Origin: Guyanagaster necrorhizus
Lineage: Eukaryota > Basidiomycota > Agaricomycetes > Agaricales > Physalacriaceae
Direction: 5' to 3'
NCBI RefSeq assembly: GCF_019112545.1
Contig: NW_025064916.1
Location: 254,080 to 318,079 of the forward strand
Length of the DNA: 64,000 nt
Shown piece after piece: positions 46,663-56,337 of the stretch; the stretch's first letter is position 1; every line of letters starts with the position of its first letter. The position numbers were made by a program, and so were the translations under genes. The notes below the pieces were generated by a model that was not told the DNA's origin, did no database searches, and was given only the letters and a program-made list of their open reading frames with translations.

Positions 46663-47302
46663 TTAGTATCCTGATTCCCTTTTTCGACAAGCGAAGGCAT
46701 TTTCTAATGTCTTTGTCCATTTCCGAGAAATCAAGTTGCGACTCCATTTATATTCATCATCATCCTTCAACCTGAAAACGTGGTGATTTCCGTGGCCGCG
46801 TTCCATTTTATGTAACTTTCCTTTCACACATTTCCCGATCTCAGCAGTCAAGTCTAGGCTCCGACGGTCGCTGAAAAATGACAGCATAATCTCAGACAAC
46901 AATGTTTGATATGGTAAGTGCGTTCATGTTGTGCAGGGCTGAACTGGAGAAACACCGTGCCGCAGAAAAGCAATCCAGGTCCTGCTATTGGCTGCAAGTA
47001 CTATTGATCGCGATAGTCATTAGTGTGTCTTCGTCTCAGACATTCCCAAAGTGGTAGTATTTGCTCCCTTCATTTTCGGGGTCAAACTTGGACCCCTCTA
47101 TCGCTATCTCCTCATCGTAAACGCGGACATTTGCTGTTTCTATTTTTGCTCGGATGCCCCACATCGCAACAGGACGTGGAGGCTGTGATCCCCGCACTGG
47201 CACAACTGATACCGGCGCAGACTGGGCCCTGGGAGGCCCTGGGTCGGCAGCACGTTGGGCACGTATCCTATTTATCTCTTCGACTTCGAGACCCGTTGAC
47301 AA
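46663..47302 (-). CDS. Possible multi-exon hypothetical gene
   Basis: The minus-strand frame from 47302 to about 47039 has coding-like composition (VEEINRIRAQRAADPGPP, MWGIRAKIETANVRVYDEE, KYYHFGN). It is followed by an intron-like segment with a donor (GTCTGA), a TAATGA branch-like motif and a TTGCAG acceptor. The next frame reads PIAGPGLLFCGTVFLQFSP. A further open frame from 46902 to 46663 contains KGKLHKMERGHG and NHHVFRLKDDDEYKWSR. No ATG start is visible for the first block (its frame opens at TTG) and I recognise no family. It could be a lineage-specific gene or a relic. Confidence 0.25.
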
Positions 47303-48026
47303 TTTATTTCATAGATTTTTCGGCTTTGTAGACCCCTTCGAGTGCTAATGGTGACTAAGACTATGCCTGGGTATTGTCTCATCACGCCTCATCTCCCACT
47401 CGAGTGCACAAATTCAGGTCTCCGCAGACTTTAGGTTCGACCGTTTACCCGCTTCAGATGATTAAGCAAGGAGTCTCCTCCCCAGACTGACACCCAGTGC
47501 CTCACTGGGCATTAAACTTGGCCCATGCTTCAAGTATCTCCCTGCCGCCTCTTCGAACCGGGTCGGTGCACACTGTAGCCGTGAGTTCATGCCCAAATTA
47601 GAGTAAGATGCGGGGTCAAAAACAGCTGATCTGTCGCAGGGCAAGGAAGGAATCATATACCCGTTTGGCATCAGAAGCGCTCAGCTGCTTTTGCCGCCTT
47701 TGCCGCAAGTTCGCAGGATGGACGGGTCACATGTGAACCACCGGCTGAATTCAAAGGATGACCTCAGAGGTCAGTGGGTTCCCTACTTCTTATCCCTACA
47801 TTCATCACAATTGTGAGCCAACAATATCTCTGTCTCATATATGGCGGCGCTTATGCATTTCCAGGTGAATTTGCGTGGCTACGGTTCCTTGAAGGCGCAT
47901 TGTACCCTTCTCAACTTCGTGGGTCTTCCAACCAGTTTCACACGCGGACTTCGCATGGATAACTCATTCTCGTGCAGTTCTGTAATCGATACACCAATTC
48001 ACCCGTGAAGTGCTTCATCTTCAACT

Positions 48027-49446
48027 ATGTCGTCGCCACCGGTGTCGTCTGTGTCCGTACCTGCTAAGAAGGTGCCTTATCCATTTTGGCTTGGTGGTAC
48101 GTCAATGATCGTGGCCGTGCGCCAATGCTGACACGCGGATAGGTCTTGCTGCTACCATCGCAGCTTCTATTACACAGTTCGTGACATTCGTCTCCCACGC
48201 TGCCCAGATCCGTTATCCTTAATGGCATACTACTTTTAGTCCTCTAGATCTAACGAAAGTCCGACTACAAGCATCGGGGGACAAGCGTATGATAGAGAGC
48301 ATGAAGAAGACTGTACGCACAGCTGGTCCGTTTCAACTCGTGGCTCTCCCGTAACATTTCATAACATCTTGGTCAGGCGCTCGAGGTCTCTTCGATGGTA
48401 TTTCTGGGACGTGGTTACGTCAGATGTCCTATTCGATGTGCCGATTCTGGGCATACGGCGAGAGCAAGAAGATAATTGGTGCGGGGAAGGATGCACCGGC
48501 GTACAAGTTGGCGCTCGCCGGCTCAATGGGTGTGGACATTAAATTATTCGTTGACAGTCGCAGACCCCTTACGTCGTTCGTAGCTGGCGGTATTGCTGGT
48601 TTCGTTGGGAATCCTGGAGGTACGCGTTACGCGTCATGTCCCGAGGTGCACGTGTCCTTATCATGTTTTTAGAGATCGTCATGGTGCGTCTCCAGGGAGA
48701 TTTCGCGAAACCACCGGAGAAGAGATTCAACTACAAGAACTGCATCGATGCACTGTTTAGAGTAAAACTGCTCGTAATCTCTCGTCCATGAGGAACTTAT
48801 CGGATTCTGTTAGATGGTCCGTGAAGAGGGTGTTTCCTCTCTTGGTCGTGGAGTGGGACCCAACGTGTTCCGTTCCGTTCTGATGAACGCCAGTCAGCTC
48901 GCTTCGTACGGGTATATTTTGCTCTTGCCATACAGTCTTTAAACATGTCATCAGATATGATTTCTTCAAGGCCGAGCTCTTGAAGACACCGTATTTCCAC
49001 GACAACATCCTTTGCCATTTCACGGCGAGCTTTGCTGCTGTTCGTAGGCCCTTACCTTGTGCGTTCCGTGTGCTAAGCCTGTGTAGGGTACCGTTGCGAC
49101 GACGGTCTGCTCTCCCGCTGATGTATTAAAGGTTTGTACTCTTTTCGATTCACGCAACGGGGCCTGACAGGACACGTCGTTAGAGTCGCATCATGAATGC
49201 ATCAGGACCAGGATCGAATGTGAGCTTTTCGATCTTCTTGTTCTGGCTGATCTGATTCTCTGTGTTTAGTCTACTCTTGGTGTCATCAAGGCTTCCTTGA
49301 AGAACGAGGGTCCAATGTTCATGTTTAAGGGCTGGTTGCCAGCTTGGACTCGTCTGCAACCGACGACGATCCTCATATTCTTAATATTGGAACAGTTGAA
49401 GAATGGGGTTGATTTCTCGAGAAGCAAGGGGTATACGTTCTTGTGA
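48027..49446 (+). CDS. DIC1: Mitochondrial dicarboxylate carrier (MCF)
   Basis: The start ATG is at 48027 (MSSPPVSSVSVPAKK). About ten short introns separate exons that give three mitochondrial-carrier repeats. Each carries the P-x-D/E-x-x-K/R-type signature: PLDLTKVRLQ, PGEIVMVRLQ and PADVLKSRIM. Blocks between them (YPFWLGGLAATIAASITHP, GLFDGISGTWLRQMSYS, FWAYGESKK, GGIAGFVGNPGE, NYKNCIDALFRMVREEG, LGRGVGPNVFRSVLMNASQL, SYDFFKAELL, MFKGWLPAWTRLQPTTILIF) match the yeast Dic1 and animal SLC25A10 class. The carrier exchanges malate or succinate for phosphate or sulphate across the inner mitochondrial membrane. About 300 residues, the family length. In repeat 2 the signature has Val in place of the first basic residue (PGEIVMVR), as is common in this class. 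Confidence 0.92.
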
Positions 49447-49637
49447 GGTTCGATAGATGTGAAGTATGCTACTAATATTAGCGATGTATACCAGAGTGGA
49501 CATGAAACTTGTGAATTTTGATCAATCAAAAGTCAAACTGTTAGATGTCTGGAGCGCACTTTATTAAATTAGGAAATAAAAGTCTCGGTCACGGTATTTA
49601 TAGAGGGACCTCAAAGCCCCTGTCCTGAACTTTGTCT

Positions 49638-50834
49638 ATGACCACCATGACCACCTCACAATCTACCCTACAACCTACAGTTTGGACACCTAGATTACCG
49701 CCAGAACTCACGGATCAAATAATTGACGCTCTTTCCGATGACGTTTCCTCTCTCACAGCTTGTACATTATCTTCTCGCCAACTCCGCTGCCGCAGCCGTT
49801 ATCACCTATTCTGCGCCATACGTTTCGATTTCATCCTACATCGATCGTTCAATCGCTGCGAAAATTTCTCGGAGAAGTGCCAAAATGTGGCGCCACTTGT
49901 AAGGAGTCTTACCTTGAGCGAAAATGCCGTCTGGTTCGTAGGCCCCTCTCGTAAATGGATCACCTCCGAACCGCAGCTGCCTATCGCCTTTAGAATGATG
50001 AAGAACTTGACGTCCTTGCATCTTGTCAAGGTGGAACTAGTCGGCATTAATATCATCTGGCCTGAAGTCGAGGAATTGGAAATGAAGCAATGTTCTGTGA
50101 CGAATCTTGGCACCTTTCTTGGCGGGTTCCACAAACTAAACAAGCTAGCGCTATGCGACGTGGGCATTGTTGAAGCGACATCCTTATCGTCTGAAGTTTC
50201 TCTTGACCTTGAAGAATTAGTGATTACCCATGGCGCCAGCCAATCGGACGCGCGTACTATCAAGTGCCTCCTCCCGCTCCTCCCCACGCCACCCCGTATT
50301 CGACGGCTTACCTACCCACTTTACTATCCAGAGTGGGACATCCCACAATACGACGTGATTCCTTATACGCGCCTGGATGAGTTATTTCTGATGGGAGCCT
50401 CCGAGCCAAAGATACTTGTTCCGAATATCCGAAACGTTACTAAGCTTCGGTTGCTTGTGACCCCTCCCGGGCATTGGGATCAGGCGGAGGCACACAGAGC
50501 CTGTGACGAGCTAACAGATTGGCTTATAGACCTGCTATGCAAAGCCCAACGTGGGTACTTAGAAGAGATCCAATTGGAGTACTGCCTGATGGGCATATCT
50601 GGGACTCAGGGCAAGTGGGCAGAGCTCGATGCAGTTCTATCGAAGATGGAATTGAACAAGGTTGAGCTCGTGTTCAGCGCAACCCTGCACGAGTGGCGGA
50701 GAGAAGAAGAAGAGAAATCCAAGTGGCCGTTGTGGGAAGGCAAGCTGGAGGGATTGGTGATCAAATATGCTGCGTTCTTTGAACAAGTTGAAAGGCGTGG
50801 GTTGTTGACAGTCTCCAGAGGGTACCGGAGTTAA
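49638..50834 (+). CDS. F-box-like protein with LRR-like region
   Basis: Single exon, about 398 residues from the ATG at 49638 (MTTMTTSQSTLQP). Residues about 18-60 have the short agaricomycete F-box-like start RLPPELTDQIIDALSDD with SLTACTLSSRQLRCRSRYHL, the form seen in many fungal F-box-like proteins. Leu-rich strands follow (APLVRSLTLSEN, MKNLTSLHLVKVEL, VEELEMKQCSV, LNKLALCDV). The C-terminus has a charged helix (EWRREEEEKSKW). No disruption. A role in SCF ubiquitin ligases is inferred. It is the last intact host gene before the AT-rich repeat compartment. Confidence 0.75.
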   Translation: MTTMTTSQSTLQPTVWTPRLPPELTDQIIDALSDDVSSLTACTLSSRQLRCRSRYHLFCAIRFDFILHRSFNRCENFSEKCQNVAPLVRSLTLSENAVWFVGPSRKWITSEPQLPIAFRMMKNLTSLHLVKVELVGINIIWPEVEELEMKQCSVTNLGTFLGGFHKLNKLALCDVGIVEATSLSSEVSLDLEELVITHGASQSDARTIKCLLPLLPTPPRIRRLTYPLYYPEWDIPQYDVIPYTRLDELFLMGASEPKILVPNIRNVTKLRLLVTPPGHWDQAEAHRACDELTDWLIDLLCKAQRGYLEEIQLEYCLMGISGTQGKWAELDAVLSKMELNKVELVFSATLHEWRREEEEKSKWPLWEGKLEGLVIKYAAFFEQVERRGLLTVSRGYRS

Positions 50835-50867
50835 GTTCGTATGTTTGCTACTATCCAGACACCGCTA

Positions 50868-50940
50868 TTTCGTTTTGTACGCCATTCTTTCGTTTTGTAC
50901 ACCACTCTTTCGTTTTGTACACCACTAGTTCGTTTTTGAC
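50868..50940 (+). repeat. 20-bp tandem repeat (TTTCGTTTTGTAC-accactc)
   Basis: TTTCGTTTTGTAC recurs at 50868, 50888 and 50908 with 7-bp spacers (gccattc, accactc, accacta), plus a weaker fourth copy at 50928. It begins 33 bases after the F-box stop codon and ends where the AT-rich, CG-poor sequence begins. Confidence 0.9.
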
Positions 50941-51373
50941 ATTGAATCGGTATGAAGGATACAAATAATACAACTTGTGTCTTTCATTATCATGAATTAG
51001 AACATGTATCAGTGAATATGCTGAAAGGTTATGAATCATAGCTGCAGGTTTCTACCGTCTTTTATGATCTAGGATTACAACAAGACTAGGCCAACAGTGA
51101 ACAGTAGTCCTAGCAGTCCTTGTATTCAATTTGACAAAAACCCATCACCATTTGAAGGTGTTGTAGTAGCAATCCTGAGTGAGTACAATTCATCTAATGT
51201 GTTAGTTGCCATGCACAACTATCTCATACACTTCCATCAGTCTACATATCACAAACTACCTCAACACCTTATGCTCTGCCAGAAAGTGTTGAAGAATTGG
51301 ATGAAATGCACTGGGTGTGGTTTCTGTGTGCTACTAGCAGATGGTCAGGCCTTTTTCAACCTATCGGCCAATC
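50941..51373. other. Older decayed sequence left of the copia insertion
   Basis: A plus frame at 51097-51373 (QFDKNPSPFEGVVVAILSEY, KNWMKCTGCGFCVLLADG, FFNLSAN) runs straight into the copia 5' LTR. Its continuation may be the frame right of the 3' LTR (VNLNSVEEDDHHMLNKPRLK, about 56345-56405). I do not recognise the family. It is probably an older transposon that copia jumped into. Confidence 0.4.
51369..51373 (+). repeat. Target-site duplication CAATC, left copy
   Basis: The five bases immediately before the 5' LTR equal the five immediately after the 3' LTR (56333-56337). Confidence 0.85.
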
Positions 51374-51575
51374 TGTTGGATTAGCAAGCAGGAAATCCAT
51401 TGTATCCTGCCAGTGGAGCTTGATACCCCTTTATGTCAGGATGGACTATATACATTGAATATGGTCCATTGAGCACCCTCACCATGTTTCTGCTTATTGC
51501 TACACTGTGTGAGGTCTATATTATAGCTAACAGTGTACTCTACTAGGTGCTATGAATGCACATCACTTTCTTAGA
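51374..51575 (+). repeat. Copia 5' LTR (202 bp)
   Basis: Starts TGTTGGATTAG and ends CACTTTCTTAGA just before the primer-binding-like site. It lacks the 52-bp intron-like segment found in the 3' LTR. Confidence 0.9.
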
Positions 51576-51592
51576 GGTTATACAGCCCTGAG
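51576..51592 (+). other. Primer-binding-site-like sequence
   Basis: GGTTATACAGCCCTGAG directly follows the LTR end, the expected place for tRNA priming. It resembles complements of initiator tRNA used by copia elements, but the pairing is degenerate. Confidence 0.4.
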
Positions 51593-51621
51593 AATTACTC
51601 TATCTCATCCTTCATACTCAA

Positions 51622-54600
51622 ATGACTTCTGCCATTGCTGCCTTGACTACAGGCCTACCATTGAATGTCCCCACACTGAACACATCTGATGACAACTGGT
51701 CCATCTTCTATCTCTGCTTTTCCACTGGTGTCCAAGCCAAAGGGAAATGGGATCACTTCAATGGATCAAAGCCCAAACCCTCTCTCACTGCACCCACAAC
51801 AGCTCTCATGGCTGAGCTAGATGAATGGGAGAAAGATGAGGCTGTAGCTAAGAACCTTCTGCTCTTGAAGATTCCTGACTCAGTCACCATGAAGATTCAG
51901 TGGCTTCCCACAGTTGCTATAGCCTGGTCGAAGATCGAAAAAGAGTTTACTGATAAGAGTGGCTATGCACAAACTGACCTTTGGCAGGAGTTTATGGAGT
52001 CACATTGCCTGGCCAAAAGCAATGTTCATGAGTTTCTTGACAGTCTGTCAATGAAACAGGAGTCATTAGCTTCCATTGGTGTCATCATTGAGGAGAAGGA
52101 TTACCACTCAATAATTCTCATCTCTATCTCTCTCTATCTTGCCAAGCATGCATCGACTCTCCTTATGGTGGCAAAGCTTTTTAGTTCCAACAAGAAAGTT
52201 GATTCCAAGAACCTGATCCATGCCATTTCTGAGGAATACAACCAACTGGAGCATGAGCAAGCCAAGTGTAGTCAGCAGTCTGGAAAGGAAAAGGACTCAG
52301 AGCAAGATGAAGCCATGTCTGTTTCATCAAGCTCAGGTGGCAATAAGAAGGGCAAGAAATCTGGCAAGAAATTGTGCTGGGGATGTGAAAAGGAAGGACA
52401 CTTCAAAAACAAATGCCCTGAGAAGAAGTCATCAGACAATGACAGCAAGGCCTCTGGATTGAAGGGTGAAATAGTCAATGTGGCTGAGGAATCATCAGAT
52501 TTAGACTGGGAAGCTGACAGTGCATTTGGGGTTGATGATGCTAGTGACATGCTGTTGCTGGCTGCAGTTTCTGAGTCAGATGAGTCTGAAATTGAGGGCT
52601 TGTCAGAGGACTTGGAAGATGAAGATGATGGTATCAACCTTCTTTTGGAGGTTGGTGATGAGTTGTGGGATGAGCTGAGCAGCATGTTGTCCTCAGATGT
52701 TGACTGGAGTGATGTGAACTCCTTTGTTGACAGGCAATTGGATGCCACATCTAGCATGCCAACTTTGAAGAATGTATCTGCTTCTGAAGAGTCAGTTGCA
52801 GCTGTTACCAACACTATAAACTCATCTAATGTTCAAATTCATACTGAAATCTACAACTCTGGCTGTACATGCCATATTTTCTCTTACCATGATGATTGCA
52901 ACTTGTTCCAGTCTGTTCTGCCTAAGGTATTTCATGCTGCAAACACTCAAAAATTTTCTGCAGCTGAAAAGAGCATGATAAGCATTGATGTGCCAAATAG
53001 TGCAAATGCAAGCAACCTGCAACTCACCAAGGTCATGTATTCTCCTGAAGTTGGCTATACACTTATTTCAGTTGGCTAACTTGACAATCTTGGTTTCGAG
53101 TTGACTTTTGGTGGTGGAAAATGCATCATCTATGCATCAGATGGAAAGATAATTGGAGTTGTCCCAAAAGATGATGGTAGTCTATATTGGGTTCATCATG
53201 AGAGAAATTTAGCTGGGACAGCTGAGGAGATGCTTACTCTAGACCAATTGCATTGCCACATGGGTCACATTTCACTTGAAGTTGCTCATTGTCTGGTCAA
53301 AAAAGGCTTCATGACTGGAGTAAAGCTTGACAAGTCATCTGAAGAACTACAGTTCTGCAAGTCATATGTCTATGCTAAAGCTATACAAAAGCCAGTGTTT
53401 AAGGCTTGAGGAGGAGAATGTGCAACTGATATTAGAGGCAAAATTCACTCTGATTTATGGGGACCTGCACTCATGGAATCTCTGCATAAACACTGTTACT
53501 TCATCTCCTTCATTGATGACAGCACTCATTGGGCTTACCTTGAATTCTTATGCCAGAAGAGTGAAGCTTTCACAGTGTATAAGACCTATGAAGCTTGCAT
53601 CTGCACCCAGCATGACTGCCTTGTAAAAATCCTCCATTCAGACCATGAAGGTGAATACTTTAACAAAGCATTTGTCTTGCATCTGAAAACTGTCAGCATG
53701 GCAAGAAAGATGACTATGCATGATACACCACAGCACAATGAGATGGCTGAAAGATATAATTGCACAGTTATTGAAAAAGTCAGAGCTATGCTGTATTTGA
53801 GTGGCTTACCTCACTTCCTATGGGCTAAGGCTGTTCACCATGCTGTCTGGATTCTCAATAGAACATCAACAAAGGCTCTGGATGGAATGACTCCTTATGA
53901 GGCTGTCACAGAGAAGAAGCCAGATCTAAAAGAGTTGTAGGAATAGGGAGAGAAATGCTAGATATGCCTTAAGACTAAGGCTATAAAGCTGAGTGGCCAT
54001 ATATGTGAAGGTTGGTGGATTGGATTTGATGAAACAAGCAATGGATCCTGTGTCTACTGGACTGAGAGCAAGATGGTGTCCATTGAGTGAAATGTCTATT
54101 TCAACACAACTTGTATTGCCACTGATGATCTTGAAGGAGAGGAAGATATTGAGCTACATAAGATTCTGTCAACATCAAAAACTCAGTCCAATCCACCTAC
54201 TATAAAGCCATCACAGGTGTCACCTATTCTCAAGGCTCAGCCTACAGTCCAACCCATAGTTGAAGAAACCCATTCCAGATGCACTTGAAAGCCTAGCCAG
54301 CAGGTGCTGGACCTTATCTCTAGCAAAAGCAGTATATCAGCATGCCCAAGTGATCCTGTGATACCTGTTGGTGTTCAGTTACCAGTCATCAATGAAAACA
54401 ATGAACCTCTTGAGTTTGAGGGAGAGAGAGGCAGATTGGTTGATGATACTCAAGAATGCTGACTTTCTTGAGGAGTATGCCATGGCTATTTTAACAGCTG
54501 ATGCAGAAGCTTTAGAACCACATAGTCTAGCTGAAGCAAAGTATCAGTCTGATTAGCCTTTATAGGAAGGTGCAATATAGAAAGAGCTTGTGACATTGAA

Positions 54601-56071
54601 GACTGCAGAGATTTAGAAAATTGTTGAAAAACCAGTTGAAGCAAATATCATGGGCTCGAAGTGGGTCTTTTGAATCAAGAAGAATGCTGAGAGAGGCATA
54701 GTCAAGTTCAAAGCTCACTTGGTAGTATAAGGATTCTCACAAGTATTTGGCATTGACTACTTTGACACTTATGCCTCTGTTGCAAGACTTGCAATCCTTG
54801 CTATGACTGCAGCACTCAACCTAGAGCTCCATCAAGTCAATATCAAGGGTGCATACTTGAATGGAAAGCTCACCAATGAAGAAATCATTTATATGTGTCA
54901 ACCTCCTGGCTATCCTGAGCCTGGCTCTCATCCTGGTCAAATCTGTTGTCTTGTAAAGACTCTGTATAGTTTGAAGCAGAGTGGTCATCGCTGGTATCAA
55001 TATCTCATTGAGATTTTAGTGGTGCAGCTGGAATTCAAGCAGTGTGATATTGATCAAGCTGTGTTTTACAAGCAGGAGAGCTGAAAATTGACTGTCATTG
55101 CTGTCCATGTTGATGACTGCACCATCGCAGCATCATCATTGCATCTAGTGTGAGAGATAAAGGAAGATATGGCAAAATATATGGAAGTCATAGATTTGGA
55201 GGAGCTGCACTGGATTCTCAGCATTAAGATCACATGTGACTATGAATCACACTCTGTTTCCCTTTCCCAATGCTCATACATTGATGCCATTGTTCATTGC
55301 TATGGCTTTGAAGACCTCAAACCAGTCTCTACTCCAATAGATATTAATCTCTATTTGTCTTCCTTTTTTGCATTAGCCTCTATCTGAGAAATTGCAGCTA
55401 TGAGAGATGTCTCTTACAGAAAGTCTGTTGGCTCTTTGATCTGGGTTATGCTTGGGACATGCTCTGACATTGCATTTGCCATGACAACAGTCTTAAAATA
55501 TTCAATGGCTGCTGTAGAGGCCTATTGAAAGGCTGTAAAACACATCTTTCACTATCTGAAGGGCATAAGGGATTACTGGCTGATGTTTGGGGGAAATAGA
55601 AAGGTTTTGCATGGATATGTGGATGCTGATGGGAGCATGGCAGAGGATAGGCATGCCATTACTGAGTATGCTTTTATGCTGAATGGTGGAGCTGTTTCAT
55701 AGTCATCTAAAAAGCAGGAGATCATCTTGCTTTCAACCACTAAGTCTGAATATGTGGCTGCAACACATGCATTGAAGGAGGCACTCTGGCTTTGCAGTCT
55801 GCTCTCTCAAGTTTTCTCACCAATTACTGATGCTACAACTTTATTCTCAGACAATCAGTCTGCTATTGCACTCTCAAAAGATCATCAATATCATGCTCAA
55901 ACCAAGCATATCAATATTCACTTCCACTTTATTTGCTGAGTCATCAGTGAAGGCTCTCTTCATCTTGTTTATTGTCCCACTGAGGACATAGTTGCTGATG
56001 CTCTCACCAAGCCTTTACCTTCAGCCAAGGTGAAGCACTTTACTTCTGAGCTTAGACTTTGCTCTGCTTGA
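51622..56071 (+). pseudogene. Copia gag-pol polyprotein, mutated
   Basis: Gag starts at 51622 and is open for 485 codons with a zinc knuckle CWGCEKEGHFKNKC. The protease motif is YNSGCT where an active enzyme has D-S-G, so the catalytic Asp is Asn. Stops follow SVG (TAA) and KA (TGA). Integrase has HCHMGH, HSDLWGP, HSDHEGEY and QHNEMAER. Reverse transcriptase has KWVF*IKK (TGA where Arg CGA is usual), HQVNIKGAYLNG (first catalytic Asp replaced by Asn) and an intact HVDDC. RNase H has STTKSEYVAATHALKE, FSDNQSAIAL and a final VADALTKPLPS. At least ten in-frame stops are spread over pol. The pattern is point decay by transitions rather than large deletions. Confidence 0.9.
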
Positions 56072-56078
56072 GGGAGAG
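56069..56078 (+). other. Polypurine tract
   Basis: TGAGGGAGAG abuts the start of the 3' LTR; this is the plus-strand primer position in LTR elements. Confidence 0.75.
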
Positions 56079-56332
56079 TGTTGGATTAGCAAGCAGAAGC
56101 TCTGTTATATCCTGCTAGTGGAGCTTGATACCTCTTTATGTCAGAATGGACTATATACATTGAATATGGTCCATTGAGCACTCTCATCACATTTCTGCTT
56201 ATCACTATGCTGTGTGAGGGTGAGTATCTACTTATATTACTTTGTTTATATTACTAATTGGTATCCTGTAGTCTACATTATAGCTAACAGTGTACTCTAC
56301 TAGGTGCTACAAATATGCATCACTTTTTTAGA
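56079..56332 (+). repeat. Copia 3' LTR (254 bp)
   Basis: Same ends as the 5' LTR but 52 bp longer. The extra segment is at 56220-56271. The outer end is AGA immediately before CAATC. Confidence 0.9.
56220..56271 (+). other. Intron-like 52-bp segment unique to the 3' LTR
   Basis: Begins GTGAGT, contains TTACTAAT with the branch A about 16-18 nt before the end, and finishes CTGTAG. Removing it joins GTGTGAGG to TCTACATT, matching the 5' LTR (GTGTGAGG-TCTATATT). It has every hallmark of a fungal spliceosomal intron. Confidence 0.7.
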
Positions 56333-56337
56333 CAATC
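56333..56337 (+). repeat. Target-site duplication CAATC, right copy
   Basis: Matches 51369-51373. Confidence 0.85.

Larger units (their letters stand above)
51374..56332 (+). mobile_element. Ty1/copia LTR retrotransposon, complete but inactive
   Basis: About 5 kb bounded by two LTRs that both start TGTTGGATTAGCAAGCAG, with a CAATC target duplication. A primer-binding-like GGTTATACAGCCCTGAG follows the 5' LTR, and a purine tract (GAGGGAGAG) precedes the 3' LTR. The gag-pol order is gag, protease, integrase, reverse transcriptase, RNase H, which defines copia. The two LTRs differ at about two dozen of 202 aligned positions, nearly all transitions, so the insertion is old. Many stops and lost catalytic residues make it non-autonomous. 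Confidence 0.93.
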
